This document shows positions 1-6,689 of a DNA stretch of 14,851 nucleotides, in pieces. The number at the start of each line of letters is the position of its first letter. Positions within the stretch are counted from its first letter, which is position 1. Both the position numbers and the translations under genes were made by a program. Below the pieces are notes generated by a model that made no database searches, was not told where the DNA came from, and saw only the letters and a list, made by a program, of their open reading frames with translations. This DNA comes from an uncultured Clostridium sp. (lineage in GTDB: Bacteria > Bacillota > Clostridia > TANB77 > CAG-508), in the NCBI GenBank assembly GCA_946008205.1, contig CAMGAZ010000011.1, forward strand, positions 1-14,851, given 5' to 3'.

Positions 1-3000
1 TTTTTATTTACGTATTTTGGAACTCTTCCTTCTCTTTCACAAAATTGCATTACTTGTTCAAATGGACTTTTCCCTTCAATAGAATTGACTTTTTCTTCTA
101 GTTCCAAATAATCTCTTAGTATACCTGTTATTTCAAAAGGATCCATTTCATTTTTGGAACCTTTTGTTTTAGGAATAGGTGGTAATTCTACATTCCATAA
201 ATCTATACTAGAAGCAATTTCTATTATTTCTTGTATTTGTTCTTTTTCGCTTTCATCTAAATCTTCAAAATTTTCAAAACCATTTAAATATTTGTTATAT
301 GTATTTTGAATTCTTCTTAAAATTGCATAATAATGTTGTTCTTGTTTATTTGAACTAGTGCTACTTGGAAAAATTCCATCATGCTCTTCCATCCATTCGG
401 TAACTATAGCTAAAGCTTCTAAATCATCTATTGATTTCATATTTTTAAAATCTTTTTCGATTTTTACTGTTAAACTATTATTAACTAAATCTATTACTAT
501 TGGTCTATTATTCTCACTTATAGGATTATCTTCGTCTAATGCATATATTGCACGTCCTAGTTGTTGTAAATATAATATCCTTGAGTTTTCATCTAATGCT
601 CTAAACCAAACAATTCCATCTATTCCTTCTATATGTAATCCTTCATTAGCCTTATTCATTACAATCATAAAGCTTGTTTCATCTGTAATTCTTGCTTCAA
701 ATTCATTTAATTCCTGTCTATTTTTTTCTTTAGTATAACTTCCAAGTAGTGAATTGTATATTGGAGTAATATCTGTATCTTTAAAAACTTGAGTTAAATA
801 GTCTTGATACGCTTTTATTTTATCTTCTCCAGTCTTTTCACCTATTCTATTTCCATTTTCATCTTCTATTTTTTCTTGGTTTGTTATGGGAATAAATACT
901 ATATATTTACCGCCCTTTTTTACATTTTGCCTTAAAATTTGTTCTTTTCCAATTCCGCTGTTAAGATGTTTTCGAGCAGTTTCTTCAATTTCATCATCAA
1001 TTTCTCTATTTACTTTTGATTTTAATTCATTATATATTTCTAATTCTTCAGCTTTTTTTGATTCATCTTCTATAATTTCTATTTTTTCTTTCAGCTGATC
1101 TAATTTTCCAGAAGTTATTAAGTCGTATTTACAATAAACCAATTTAGGATTTACTACATAACCCATTCTGATGGCATTTTCTAGTGTCATATTAGATGCT
1201 ATATGTTTTCTATGTTTTATTTCATCATCCGTATATCCTAACTTTCTTGCAGTTTCTTCTGCCATATCTCTTTCATCAACATCTCTTACAGGTGTTGCTG
1301 TAATTCCTAAAACTTTTACATTTTCGTTTTGATTTTCATATAGCTTATCTATGCTACTTTCCCATTCTTTTGCACCTGTTCTATGAAGCTCATCTGCTAT
1401 GATTAATCCATAATGTGTATTTATTATTTCTTTTCCACCTTTTGCAATTAAATTTGGATATGTGGTAAATTCTATATTTGGAAATACTTCCTTTATTAGT
1501 TCATCTTCTGTCTTTCCAACTGTATCTTTCTTTCCGTGAACATATTTAACAATATAATTTTTTATCTGATGTATAATTTCGTCTTGTGGTGCCATATAAA
1601 GTATTTTTTCTTCAGAATGTTTGTTTGCGTAATTTATCATTTGAGCAAGTGCAACAAAACTCTTTCCTGCACCTGTTGGCAAAATAACTTGTGCAAATTT
1701 TTTATTTTGAAAATTTTCATTTATATAATTATACGCTCTTTGTTGATAATCTTTTAGTCTTATACCTGTATTTTTTACATCATAAAATCCTAGAAATTTT
1801 TCAACTATCTCAATATTTATATTTTTCTTTAATATATCTTGTTTCTCATTTAACAATGTTTTCAAATTGCCATTGATATATTCGTCATAAAAGCCTTCTC
1901 TTGTAACAATATTTAATAAAATTGTGGGTATTTCTTTTTCAGAAATATTTGCTTTTTTTAAATCTTCATATATATTTATACATTTCTTTTCTTGTAATCT
2001 TTTTATTAATTCATTTCGTTCAGCAACTTTAAATTCTTCAATTCCTATACTTTTCCAATCGTATTGAGAAATTATAGCCTCAGCATAATATCTATTTCGT
2101 GGTATTGTGGTGTCTTCTTGAATTTTACTAAAACATCTTGTTATTATATCATTAGTATTTAGAAGACCTCCATTTTCTATAATTTGCATTTGTTCATCAC
2201 TAGATAAACTACTTATTTCTTCTACTAATTGCTTTTCGTTGCCTTTTAAATTCAAATTAACTGATTCACTAAGTTGTACTCCTTTTTTATTTTGTCGAGT
2301 AATTATTTGTGGTTCAACTACAAATCCTTTTTCTTTTATATATTTTATTGCTTCTGTGTATTTTGGATTGTTTCCTACAATTTGTTCTATAATATTTGCA
2401 AGCTTCCTTGCATCATTTTGCCCTCTTGACAAATAAAACATATTTTTAACAATAGAATTTCCACTACCATATTCGACTTTGCCTTTAGTAATCTCATACA
2501 TTCCTTCTATTGATATGTCATCTTTTACTGTATAATTAGCATTTGAGTCAGTAAATTCAATGTTTTTTCCACTATTAACAAAGTTAATAATTTCTTTTTT
2601 TAAATCATTAACTATATTTTTATCTATATTTTTAATTTGTTGAATTAAGCAAAAAATATCTACTATTTCTTTAGATATACTTTGAACTTGTTCTCCATCT
2701 ATATCTCCATAATATATCTGTTCACTTGATGAAAAAGCACTTCCAATAGTTTTAACTAATGAATTATTGTTTTTTGAATTCTTGATAATAGGCTCCATTA
2801 TCTTTTTCTTTTCTAAAACTGTCAGTTTAGCAATTATTTTATTCTTCTCTAATGATTGTAATTCATCTAAAGATTGATAACTGCTTATTCTAGCATGTGG
2901 AGCGCTATAAACAATTCCATCTTTCATTCTTGCTTTTGAAGAATTAATTTTTACAGAAGATTTATATCTTGCTTGTATTAATTCTTTCATCACATTCTCA

Positions 3001-3536
3001 TCTGTTGCTTCATCTATTGCTTTTATATCTTCAAGTATTTCATTTGGAATATTATCTCTTTGTAGAACCTCATTTATTCTTTTTTCAACTTCAGAAAGCA
3101 TATACTGCCCTGCATTATAGCATTTTTCTCCAATTTCTCTTTTTGGAACTTTTATCATAACATATTTATTGCTAAACATATCTTCATATGTTCTTACAAC
3201 ATTTGCATTACTTGAAAGAGATATGCAGTTTGTTTGTAAACTATAGTGCATCTTTATGTGTGAAAACATTTCTTCTAGAGAAACTGTACTTTCATCAGAA
3301 TATATTGATTTCTCTTTATTTCGTTCATTCCATCTTTCTCTATCAGTTCTTATTTTAGAAAGATGGCTATTTTCATCTATTGAAATAACACCTTTTTCTA
3401 AATCTTCAATATCTCCATCTTCCAGAACTCTAAAAAAGTAATAATTATCTTCATCACTTATTATATTAAATTTTTCTATATCGAATACTTTATTCATAAC
3501 AGCCTCATTTATATTTTGGGTTTCTTGCTTAGACAT
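1..3536 (-). CDS. Large SF2 DEAD/DEAH-box helicase, 3' end outside window
   Basis: An uninterrupted minus-strand frame of 1178 codons runs off the left edge, so the C-terminus is missing. Visible SF2 motifs: a Q-like LKDYQQRAYNYI upstream of Walker A, PTGAGKS (620-626), DELH (715-718), TATP (746-749) and QQLGRAI (about 991-997), i.e. nucleic-acid-dependent ATPase lobes 1 and 2. About 600 residues precede the motor; part of this (R36, SLSS at 106-109) faintly resembles an ADP-ribosyltransferase fold. The last visible residues (PFEQVMQFCEREGRVPKY) look like the start of helicase-associated (HA) repeats. Family knowledge: such helicases occur in restriction and defence loci and on mobile elements; the substrate is unknown. 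No methylase or nuclease partner is visible. The start is ambiguous: ATG at 3536 lies only about 8 nt from the predicted transcription start, whereas the in-frame ATG at 3497 has a GAGG five bases upstream. Confidence 0.9.
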   Translation of the reverse strand, partial: MSKQETQNINEAVMNKVFDIEKFNIISDEDNYYFFRVLEDGDIEDLEKGVISIDENSHLSKIRTDRERWNERNKEKSIYSDESTVSLEEMFSHIKMHYSLQTNCISLSSNANVVRTYEDMFSNKYVMIKVPKREIGEKCYNAGQYMLSEVEKRINEVLQRDNIPNEILEDIKAIDEATDENVMKELIQARYKSSVKINSSKARMKDGIVYSAPHARISSYQSLDELQSLEKNKIIAKLTVLEKKKIMEPIIKNSKNNNSLVKTIGSAFSSSEQIYYGDIDGEQVQSISKEIVDIFCLIQQIKNIDKNIVNDLKKEIINFVNSGKNIEFTDSNANYTVKDDISIEGMYEITKGKVEYGSGNSIVKNMFYLSRGQNDARKLANIIEQIVGNNPKYTEAIKYIKEKGFVVEPQIITRQNKKGVQLSESVNLNLKGNEKQLVEEISSLSSDEQMQIIENGGLLNTNDIITRCFSKIQEDTTIPRNRYYAEAIISQYDWKSIGIEEFKVAERNELIKRLQEKKCINIYEDLKKANISEKEIPTILLNIVTREGFYDEYINGNLKTLLNEKQDILKKNINIEIVEKFLGFYDVKNTGIRLKDYQQRAYNYINENFQNKKFAQVILPTGAGKSFVALAQMINYANKHSEEKILYMAPQDEIIHQIKNYIVKYVHGKKDTVGKTEDELIKEVFPNIEFTTYPNLIAKGGKEIINTHYGLIIADELHRTGAKEWESSIDKLYENQNENVKVLGITATPVRDVDERDMAEETARKLGYTDDEIKHRKHIASNMTLENAIRMGYVVNPKLVYCKYDLITSGKLDQLKEKIEIIEDESKKAEELEIYNELKSKVNREIDDEIEETARKHLNSGIGKEQILRQNVKKGGKYIVFIPITNQEKIEDENGNRIGEKTGEDKIKAYQDYLTQVFKDTDITPIYNSLLGSYTKEKNRQELNEFEARITDETSFMIVMNKANEGLHIEGIDGIVWFRALDENSRILYLQQLGRAIYALDEDNPISENNRPIVIDLVNNSLTVKIEKDFKNMKSIDDLEALAIVTEWMEEHDGIFPSSTSSNKQEQHYYAILRRIQNTYNKYLNGFENFEDLDESEKEQIQEIIEIASSIDLWNVELPPIPKTKGSKNEMDPFEITGILRDYLELEEKVNSIEGKSPFEQVMQFCEREGRVPKYVNK

Positions 3537-3550
3537 AGTTATCTAAAAAT

Positions 3551-3581
3551 ATTATAGCATATATACTCCTTTTTTCCACAA
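3551..3581 (-). promoter_or_regulatory. Extended -10 promoter of the helicase gene
   Basis: On the minus strand TATAAT (3556-3551) is preceded by TGC, giving an extended -10. A weak -35 (TTGTGG, 3581-3576) sits 19 nt upstream, a long spacer that an extended -10 can tolerate. The predicted transcription start near 3544 leaves a leader of only about 8 nt before the ATG at 3536. Confidence 0.55.
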
Positions 3582-3605
3582 TTTCTAAAATTTTATTTTA
3601 TGTTT

Positions 3606-3689
3606 TCATAACTTAGATTTTAAATTATTGCCATATTTAACTGTTGCAGGTATTATTACATAATAATTTGGTTATTCTTTATTACTCAT
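3606..3689 (-). pseudogene. Relic of a replication-initiator / HTH-domain protein N-terminus
   Basis: A GGAGG (3698-3702) stands 8 nt before ATG 3689. The frame reads MSNKE, stop, PNYYVIIPATVKY, then GNNLKSKL and TGA. The wording PNYYxxIPAxVxYxxxLK matches, from memory, the opening of HTH-domain replication or phage-replisome-organizer proteins of Bacillota plasmids and ICEs. The sixth codon is TAA where family members commonly have Gln (CAA), so one C-to-T change explains it. The frame then ends after 27 codons, so nearly the whole protein is gone. The intact SD suggests recent decay. It lies just outside the left att-like repeat. The family call is moderate because so few residues remain. 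Confidence 0.5.
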
Positions 3690-3845
3690 ATTATGCACCT
3701 CCATGTTTTCAAATTTTGCTGAAGGGCAAATTAAAAAAGTATAAAAGTGCTTTATAAACAATAAAAATAGAGACTTTACTATTTCTAGCAAAATCTCTGT
3801 ACAAAAAATTACTCTTAAAGGGACATCCATTTAGGTAAAACTTAC

Positions 3846-3862
3846 AAATTGGTTGCGGGGGA
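3846..3862. repeat. Left copy of the 17-bp att-like direct repeat (tRNA-fMet 3' end)
   Basis: AAATTGGTTGCGGGGGA is identical to 8203-8219, which covers the CCA end and 3' acceptor strand of the initiator tRNA. The sequence after 3862 does not resemble a tRNA, so this is only the tail. Same orientation and 17-bp identity fit an attL/attR pair made by integration at a tRNA 3' end. Confidence 0.7.
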
Positions 3863-3896
3863 ACAACTTGCTTACTATTTATTCCCTATTTATCAA

Positions 3897-3946
3897 CGTT
3901 TTGCAAAACGCTGGTGTCAAAAGTGGCGTCAATTGGCACTTTTTTT
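3897..3946. terminator. Perfect palindrome plus hairpin with T-tract inside the left junction
   Basis: CGTTTTGCAAAACG (3897-3910) is a perfect 14-bp palindrome. It is followed by AAAAGTG (3919-3925) pairing with CACTTTT (3937-3943) across an 11-nt loop and running into seven Ts (3940-3946). The second part could be a weak intrinsic terminator on the plus strand, possibly bidirectional. No gene visibly ends here, so it may have belonged to a lost gene or to the recombination site. Confidence 0.4.
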
Positions 3947-4097
3947 AGTTTTAAATGCTGTGAAATTTTTTGAAATTTTTATGATTTTTATAAAATTTTG
4001 AGAAATAATAAGTGTAATTAATTATAAAAATTAATGTACTCATTTATTAAGCATACTAATTTTAGTCAAATGAAATATTAAAATTTATGATTTTTGC

Positions 4098-4133
4098 TTT
4101 ACTTTTGTGCCATTTTATGTTATACTATTGGCA
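4098..4133 (+). promoter_or_regulatory. Promoter of the abiE operon with inverted repeat over the -10
   Basis: -35 TTTACT (4098-4103), 17-nt spacer, extended -10 TGT-TATACT (4118-4126). TGCCA (4108-4112) and TGGCA (4129-4133) form an inverted repeat straddling the -10. AbiEi antitoxins are known to autorepress by binding inverted repeats at their promoter, so this is a candidate operator. The leader is about 20 nt. Confidence 0.65.
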
Positions 4134-4153
4134 TAGATGTAAAAGGAGAAAAA

Positions 4154-4738
4154 ATGAAAAAGGATATAATTGATACACTAAATAAAAATAATGGTGTAAT
4201 GAAATCACGTCAACTTGAAGACTATGGATTTTCAAGAACATATATTTCTAATGCAGTAGATAATGGACTTATTGTTAGAGAAGACAGAGGCATTTATGTT
4301 ACAAAAGATGTACTTGAAGATGAAATGTATATGTTTCAACTAAAAAATTCAAAAGCAATTTTTTGTAATAACTCTTCCCTATATCTTTGGAATCTAACTG
4401 AAAAAACACCTGATAAATATGATGTTGCAGTTCCAATTAACTATAATCCTCATAGAATAAAAAATATTGTAAATATTTATAGAGTTAAAGATGAAATTTA
4501 TGAGCTAGGAATTATCGAGAAAAAAACTCCTATTGGAATGTCAGTTAAAACTTATGACCTTGAAAAAACACTCTGTGACATTATTAATAATAAAGATTGT
4601 ATGGATCTTGAAACAAGAAATAAGTCAATAAGAGAAATATTTCAAAGAGATGATTTCGATATTGATAAAATGTATCAATACGCAAAAACAATGAAAATAT
4701 ATGATAAAGTAAGTAATTATGTGGAGGTTCTTCTATGA
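4154..4738 (+). CDS. abiEi: AbiEi-family antitoxin / transcriptional repressor (type IV TA)
   Basis: 194 residues. The start was chosen at ATG 4154 because GGAG lies five bases upstream; an in-frame ATG at 4094 lies upstream of the promoter and has no SD. Residues 1-50 form an N-terminal winged helix (KSRQLEDYGFSRTYISNAVD as recognition region, then GLIVREDRGIYV as wing), typical of AbiEi_4-type proteins. The C-terminal region (about 60-194) fits the AbiEi antitoxin domain (KTPIGMSVKTYDLEKTLCDII). In AbiE systems this protein represses its operon and neutralises the AbiEii nucleotidyltransferase without forming a stable complex. Its stop overlaps the next start by four bases (ATGA), indicating translational coupling. 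Both genes appear intact. Confidence 0.88.
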   Translation: MKKDIIDTLNKNNGVMKSRQLEDYGFSRTYISNAVDNGLIVREDRGIYVTKDVLEDEMYMFQLKNSKAIFCNNSSLYLWNLTEKTPDKYDVAVPINYNPHRIKNIVNIYRVKDEIYELGIIEKKTPIGMSVKTYDLEKTLCDIINNKDCMDLETRNKSIREIFQRDDFDIDKMYQYAKTMKIYDKVSNYVEVLL

Positions 4739-5562
4739 TAAAAAATGAAAAAAGTCTTATAGATAGGGCTAAAAATTATGCTGTAAAAAATGATATTACT
4801 GTAAATGATGTTTTACAAAATTTTATGTTTGAAAGAGTTTTAGAAAGAATTTCAAATTCAAATTATAAAAACAATTTTGTTTTTAAGGGTGGCGTGATAT
4901 TGAGTTCAATAATAGGATTAAGTAACAGAACAACCTTAGATATTGATACTAGTTTAAAAGGTCTAAATGTTTCTGATGATGATCTTACAAATATTATTAA
5001 TGAAATATTACATATTGATTTAAATGATAATGTAAATCTTAATATCTACAATTATAAACATATTGCACTTGAACAAAATTCAAATGGTATAGAATATAAA
5101 ATTACCGGACAATTTGGAAAAATTACAATAAACTTTTTACTAGATATAGTACAAGATAACAATATTACTCCACGTGAAATTGAATATAAATATAAAGAAA
5201 TATTAGAGGATAAATCAATAGATATTCTTACATACTCAGTTGAATCTATGCTATCCGAAAAATTTTATGCAATAATAAAAAATGGTGCAAGAAGTAGTAG
5301 AATGAAAGATTATTATGATATTTATATTATGAGTAAAATGAAAATAAGTAAAGAAAATCTTAAAATTGCAATTAAGAATGCATTTGATAAAAGAAATACT
5401 AAAGCAGATATTATTGAAGTACAAATTGAAAAAATAAAGAATAGTAAAGAACTTTCTGAAAGATGGCAAAATTATAGAAATTCAAAATCATATGCTAGAA
5501 ATATAAAATTTGAAGATACACTAAAAGCATTAGAAAAAATTAAAAATATTTATAATTCGTAA
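4735..5562 (+). CDS. abiEii: AbiEii-family nucleotidyltransferase toxin (type IV TA)
   Basis: 275 residues, started by an ATG overlapping the abiEi stop, with GGAGG just upstream. The nucleotidyltransferase motif is clear: FKGG (50-53), then RTTLDID (65-71), the GG-x(n)-DxD metal and nucleotide site of DNA polymerase beta-like transferases. A hydrophobic strand TINFLLDI (131-138) follows, then SEKFYAIIKNGARSSRMKDYYD (174-195) with the conserved Lys and KDYYD of the AbiEii family. Characterised relatives halt growth, in some cases by adding nucleotides to tRNA acceptor ends, and give abortive phage resistance or element maintenance. It sits between a tRNA-located att repeat and a mobilization region, which suits a stabilisation or defence role on a mobile element. 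Confidence 0.9.
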   Translation: MIKNEKSLIDRAKNYAVKNDITVNDVLQNFMFERVLERISNSNYKNNFVFKGGVILSSIIGLSNRTTLDIDTSLKGLNVSDDDLTNIINEILHIDLNDNVNLNIYNYKHIALEQNSNGIEYKITGQFGKITINFLLDIVQDNNITPREIEYKYKEILEDKSIDILTYSVESMLSEKFYAIIKNGARSSRMKDYYDIYIMSKMKISKENLKIAIKNAFDKRNTKADIIEVQIEKIKNSKELSERWQNYRNSKSYARNIKFEDTLKALEKIKNIYNS

Positions 5563-5583
5563 TAAATATTTTTAAATAGGTTT

Positions 5584-5639
5584 CCAAAGGGCAAAGCCCT
5601 TGGCACACAGAGAACTTTTTAAAGTTCTCTAGTGTGTTA
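5584..5639 (+). other. oriT: MobV-type oriT with nic site
   Basis: The sequence TAGTGTG/TTA (5630-5639) equals the nic sequence described for MobM of pMV158, predicting cleavage between 5636 and 5637. A hairpin leads up to it: AGAGAACTTT (5609-5618) pairs perfectly with AAAGTTCTCT (5621-5630) over a 2-nt loop. CACAC (5604-5608) pairs with GTGTG (5632-5636) past one bulged A, making about 15 bp ending exactly at nic. A second hairpin (5584-5603, AAGGGC/GCCCTT core, 3-nt loop) lies directly upstream and may be an accessory element or the abiE terminator; it has no T-tract. Proximity to a mobV remnant supports the call. Confidence 0.75.
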
Positions 5640-6017
5640 GAGAGAAGTGAAAACACTATATCAGCAGTAGTACATTTAGATGAAGAAACTCCACATATGC
5701 ACCTAGTTTACATACCTGTTGTCCACTTAAAAGACTCAAAAAGTGAAAAAAATATTAACAAAATATCTTGCTATGAATTTTGGAAAGGCAAAAATAGTTA
5801 TAGAACTTTGCAAAATAAATTTTATGATTATGTTAAAGAAAATGGCTTTGAACTTGAAAGAGGTGAAATTTCAAATAGACCTCATATAAAAACAGAAAAG
5901 CTAAAAGAAATAACAAATTATAATCAAACTAAAAATAAAATAAAAAACTTAGAAGAAATTAAAAAATATTATGAAGAATACATCTCTACAATGTATAAAA
6001 CAACAAGGTTTAAATGA
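5634..6017 (+). pseudogene. mobV: Truncated MobV-family relaxase (Pre/Mob)
   Basis: The frame carries the MobV metal-binding and catalytic motif HLDEETPHMHL, then a region ending KENGFELERGE and a coiled-coil-like stretch (EKLKEITNYNQTKNKIKNLEE), all as in Pre/Mob relaxases of rolling-circle plasmids. About 120-130 N-terminal residues normally preceding ENTISAVVHLDE are absent; the homology starts a few codons after the oriT nic site, so oriT is fused to the middle of the gene. The C-terminus stops early (TGA 6015-6017) against a usual 400-500 residues. The only start available is a GTG inside nic without SD. This is therefore a remnant, not a working relaxase. Confidence 0.85.
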
Positions 6018-6030
6018 ATTATCACTAAAA

Positions 6031-6188
6031 TGTCCCCTAATAAATTTATACTCTTCTTTATATCCAGTAGTTCTATTAATAATATAATAGGAAACTCTTG
6101 CTTCCTTTAATTTAGAAATCACATAATTCATAGACCTATTAATTCTAAGTCCAATTTGAATTACCATATTGTTATAGTTATTAGAATT
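6031..6188 (-). other. Open minus-strand stretch 3' of the template repeat, unassigned
   Basis: The frame through the template repeat stays open and reads IGLRINRSMNYVISKLKEA, then KEEYKFIRGHFSDNS. NRSMNYVISKLKEA is reminiscent of a winged-helix recognition segment, and GLR echoes the GLRP/GFR motif after DGR variable regions, but neither is convincing. It overlaps the mobV tail antisense further on. No start codon or SD supports an independent gene; I see it as non-coding or a fragment. Confidence 0.3.
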
Positions 6189-6270
6189 GTTATTGTTCAA
6201 ATTAGAATTATTGCCATTAACATTGCACACATTATTGCTATTATTAGCAGAAGGCGAGGCAAGCCACCAC
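6189..6270 (-). repeat. DGR-like template repeat (TR), Asn-codon rich
   Basis: Read on the minus strand it would encode WWLASPSANNSNN, VCNVNGNN, SNL and more Asn, with nearly every variable position AAT or AAC. This is typical of a diversity-generating retroelement template, where adenines become random bases during mutagenic reverse transcription. It aligns to the 3' end of the prepilin-like gene (6607-6689). In the ungapped core 6189-6239 versus 6607-6657 there are 15 substitutions, 13 at template adenines. The flank towards TGGTGG is nearly identical (23 nt, 3 mismatches). It lies beyond the terminator of the target gene and has no start codon with SD, fitting a non-coding template. No conserved IMH-like block is evident on its 3' side. 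Confidence 0.72.
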
Positions 6271-6354
6271 TTATCAGCTAACCCCAAAATTAAAATATAA
6301 AAATTTAACTCGCTATTTTTTTATAACTTTTCTATCATAAAAATCAACTGTTTC

Positions 6355-6401
6355 AAAAAAAATTTAGTCGATTTTGTTACTTAGAGCAACAAAATCGACT
6401 A
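6355..6401 (-). terminator. Intrinsic terminator after the prepilin-like gene
   Basis: TAGTCGATTTTGTT (6365-6378) pairs perfectly over 14 bp with 6388-6401 around a 9-nt loop. On the minus strand it is followed within two bases by eight Ts (6362-6355). It separates the target gene and its variable repeat from the template repeat. Confidence 0.75.
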
Positions 6402-6469
6402 TTCTATAGTCTTATTTATTTTTTTCAAGCTTGTGTATCACAATTTTCAAGTTTTAAGGCTTAAATGAC

Positions 6470-6516
6470 ATCTCTAAACGAAGGACCCTCAGTCATTTTT
6501 CGCCTTGATTAGAGAT
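6470..6516. other. Interrupted inverted repeat downstream of the variable repeat
   Basis: ATCTCTAA (6470-6477) pairs with TTAGAGAT (6509-6516), and AAGG (6481-6484) pairs with CCTT (6503-6506), separated by a small 3/2-nt internal loop with an 18-nt apical loop. No T-tract follows. Hairpins or cruciforms just after the variable repeat are known to assist target recognition in some DGRs; this is a candidate by position only. Confidence 0.4.
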
Positions 6517-6606
6517 ATATGGAACTTGAAGCTCAGCTACACAACCACAACACTACAACGAAACACTGGCAAGCAACGAAATCCTGACGTCATTTTGCGA
6601 ACAGCT

Positions 6607-6689
6607 GTGATTGCCCAAACAAGATTCATAGCCCCTAACAGCGCACACAGTACCGCTCCAGATCACCAGAAGGCGAAACAAACCACCAC
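6607..6689 (-). repeat. DGR-like variable repeat (VR) at the 3' end of the prepilin-like gene
   Basis: Aligned to 6189-6270 with one extra base. In the corrected frame the residues read S-G-T-V-C-A-V-R-G-Y-E-S-C-L-G-N-H against template S-N-N-V-C-N-V-N-G-N-N-S-N-L-N-N-N: every non-Asn position is kept and nine of the ten Asn positions differ. The block is visibly richer in G+C than its surroundings, as expected after adenine replacement. The extra base (near 6658-6663) shifts the frame, so the gene meets TAG at 6637-6635. Confidence 0.72.

Larger units (their letters stand above)
3690..4097. other. Gene-free stretch holding the left element junction
   Basis: No convincing gene is present. 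It contains the SD of the replication relic, the 17-bp att-like repeat (3846-3862), a 14-bp palindrome and a hairpin with a T-tract (listed separately). 3947-4097 is very AT-rich and ends at the AbiE promoter. A plus-strand frame across 3827-3995 is open but resembles nothing I recognise. Confidence 0.6.

Noticed and set aside
358..3441. Short plus-strand frames across the first 3.5 kb
   Set aside because: All are antisense to the continuous helicase frame with its ordered SF2 motifs.
3846..3862. A second tRNA gene
   Set aside because: Only the 17-bp 3' tail matches; no D, anticodon or T arm follows.
5949..6287. Asn-rich minus-strand reading frame as a protein gene
   Set aside because: It starts at a TTG without SD, runs antisense into mobV, and its Asn run is explained by an adenine-rich template repeat.
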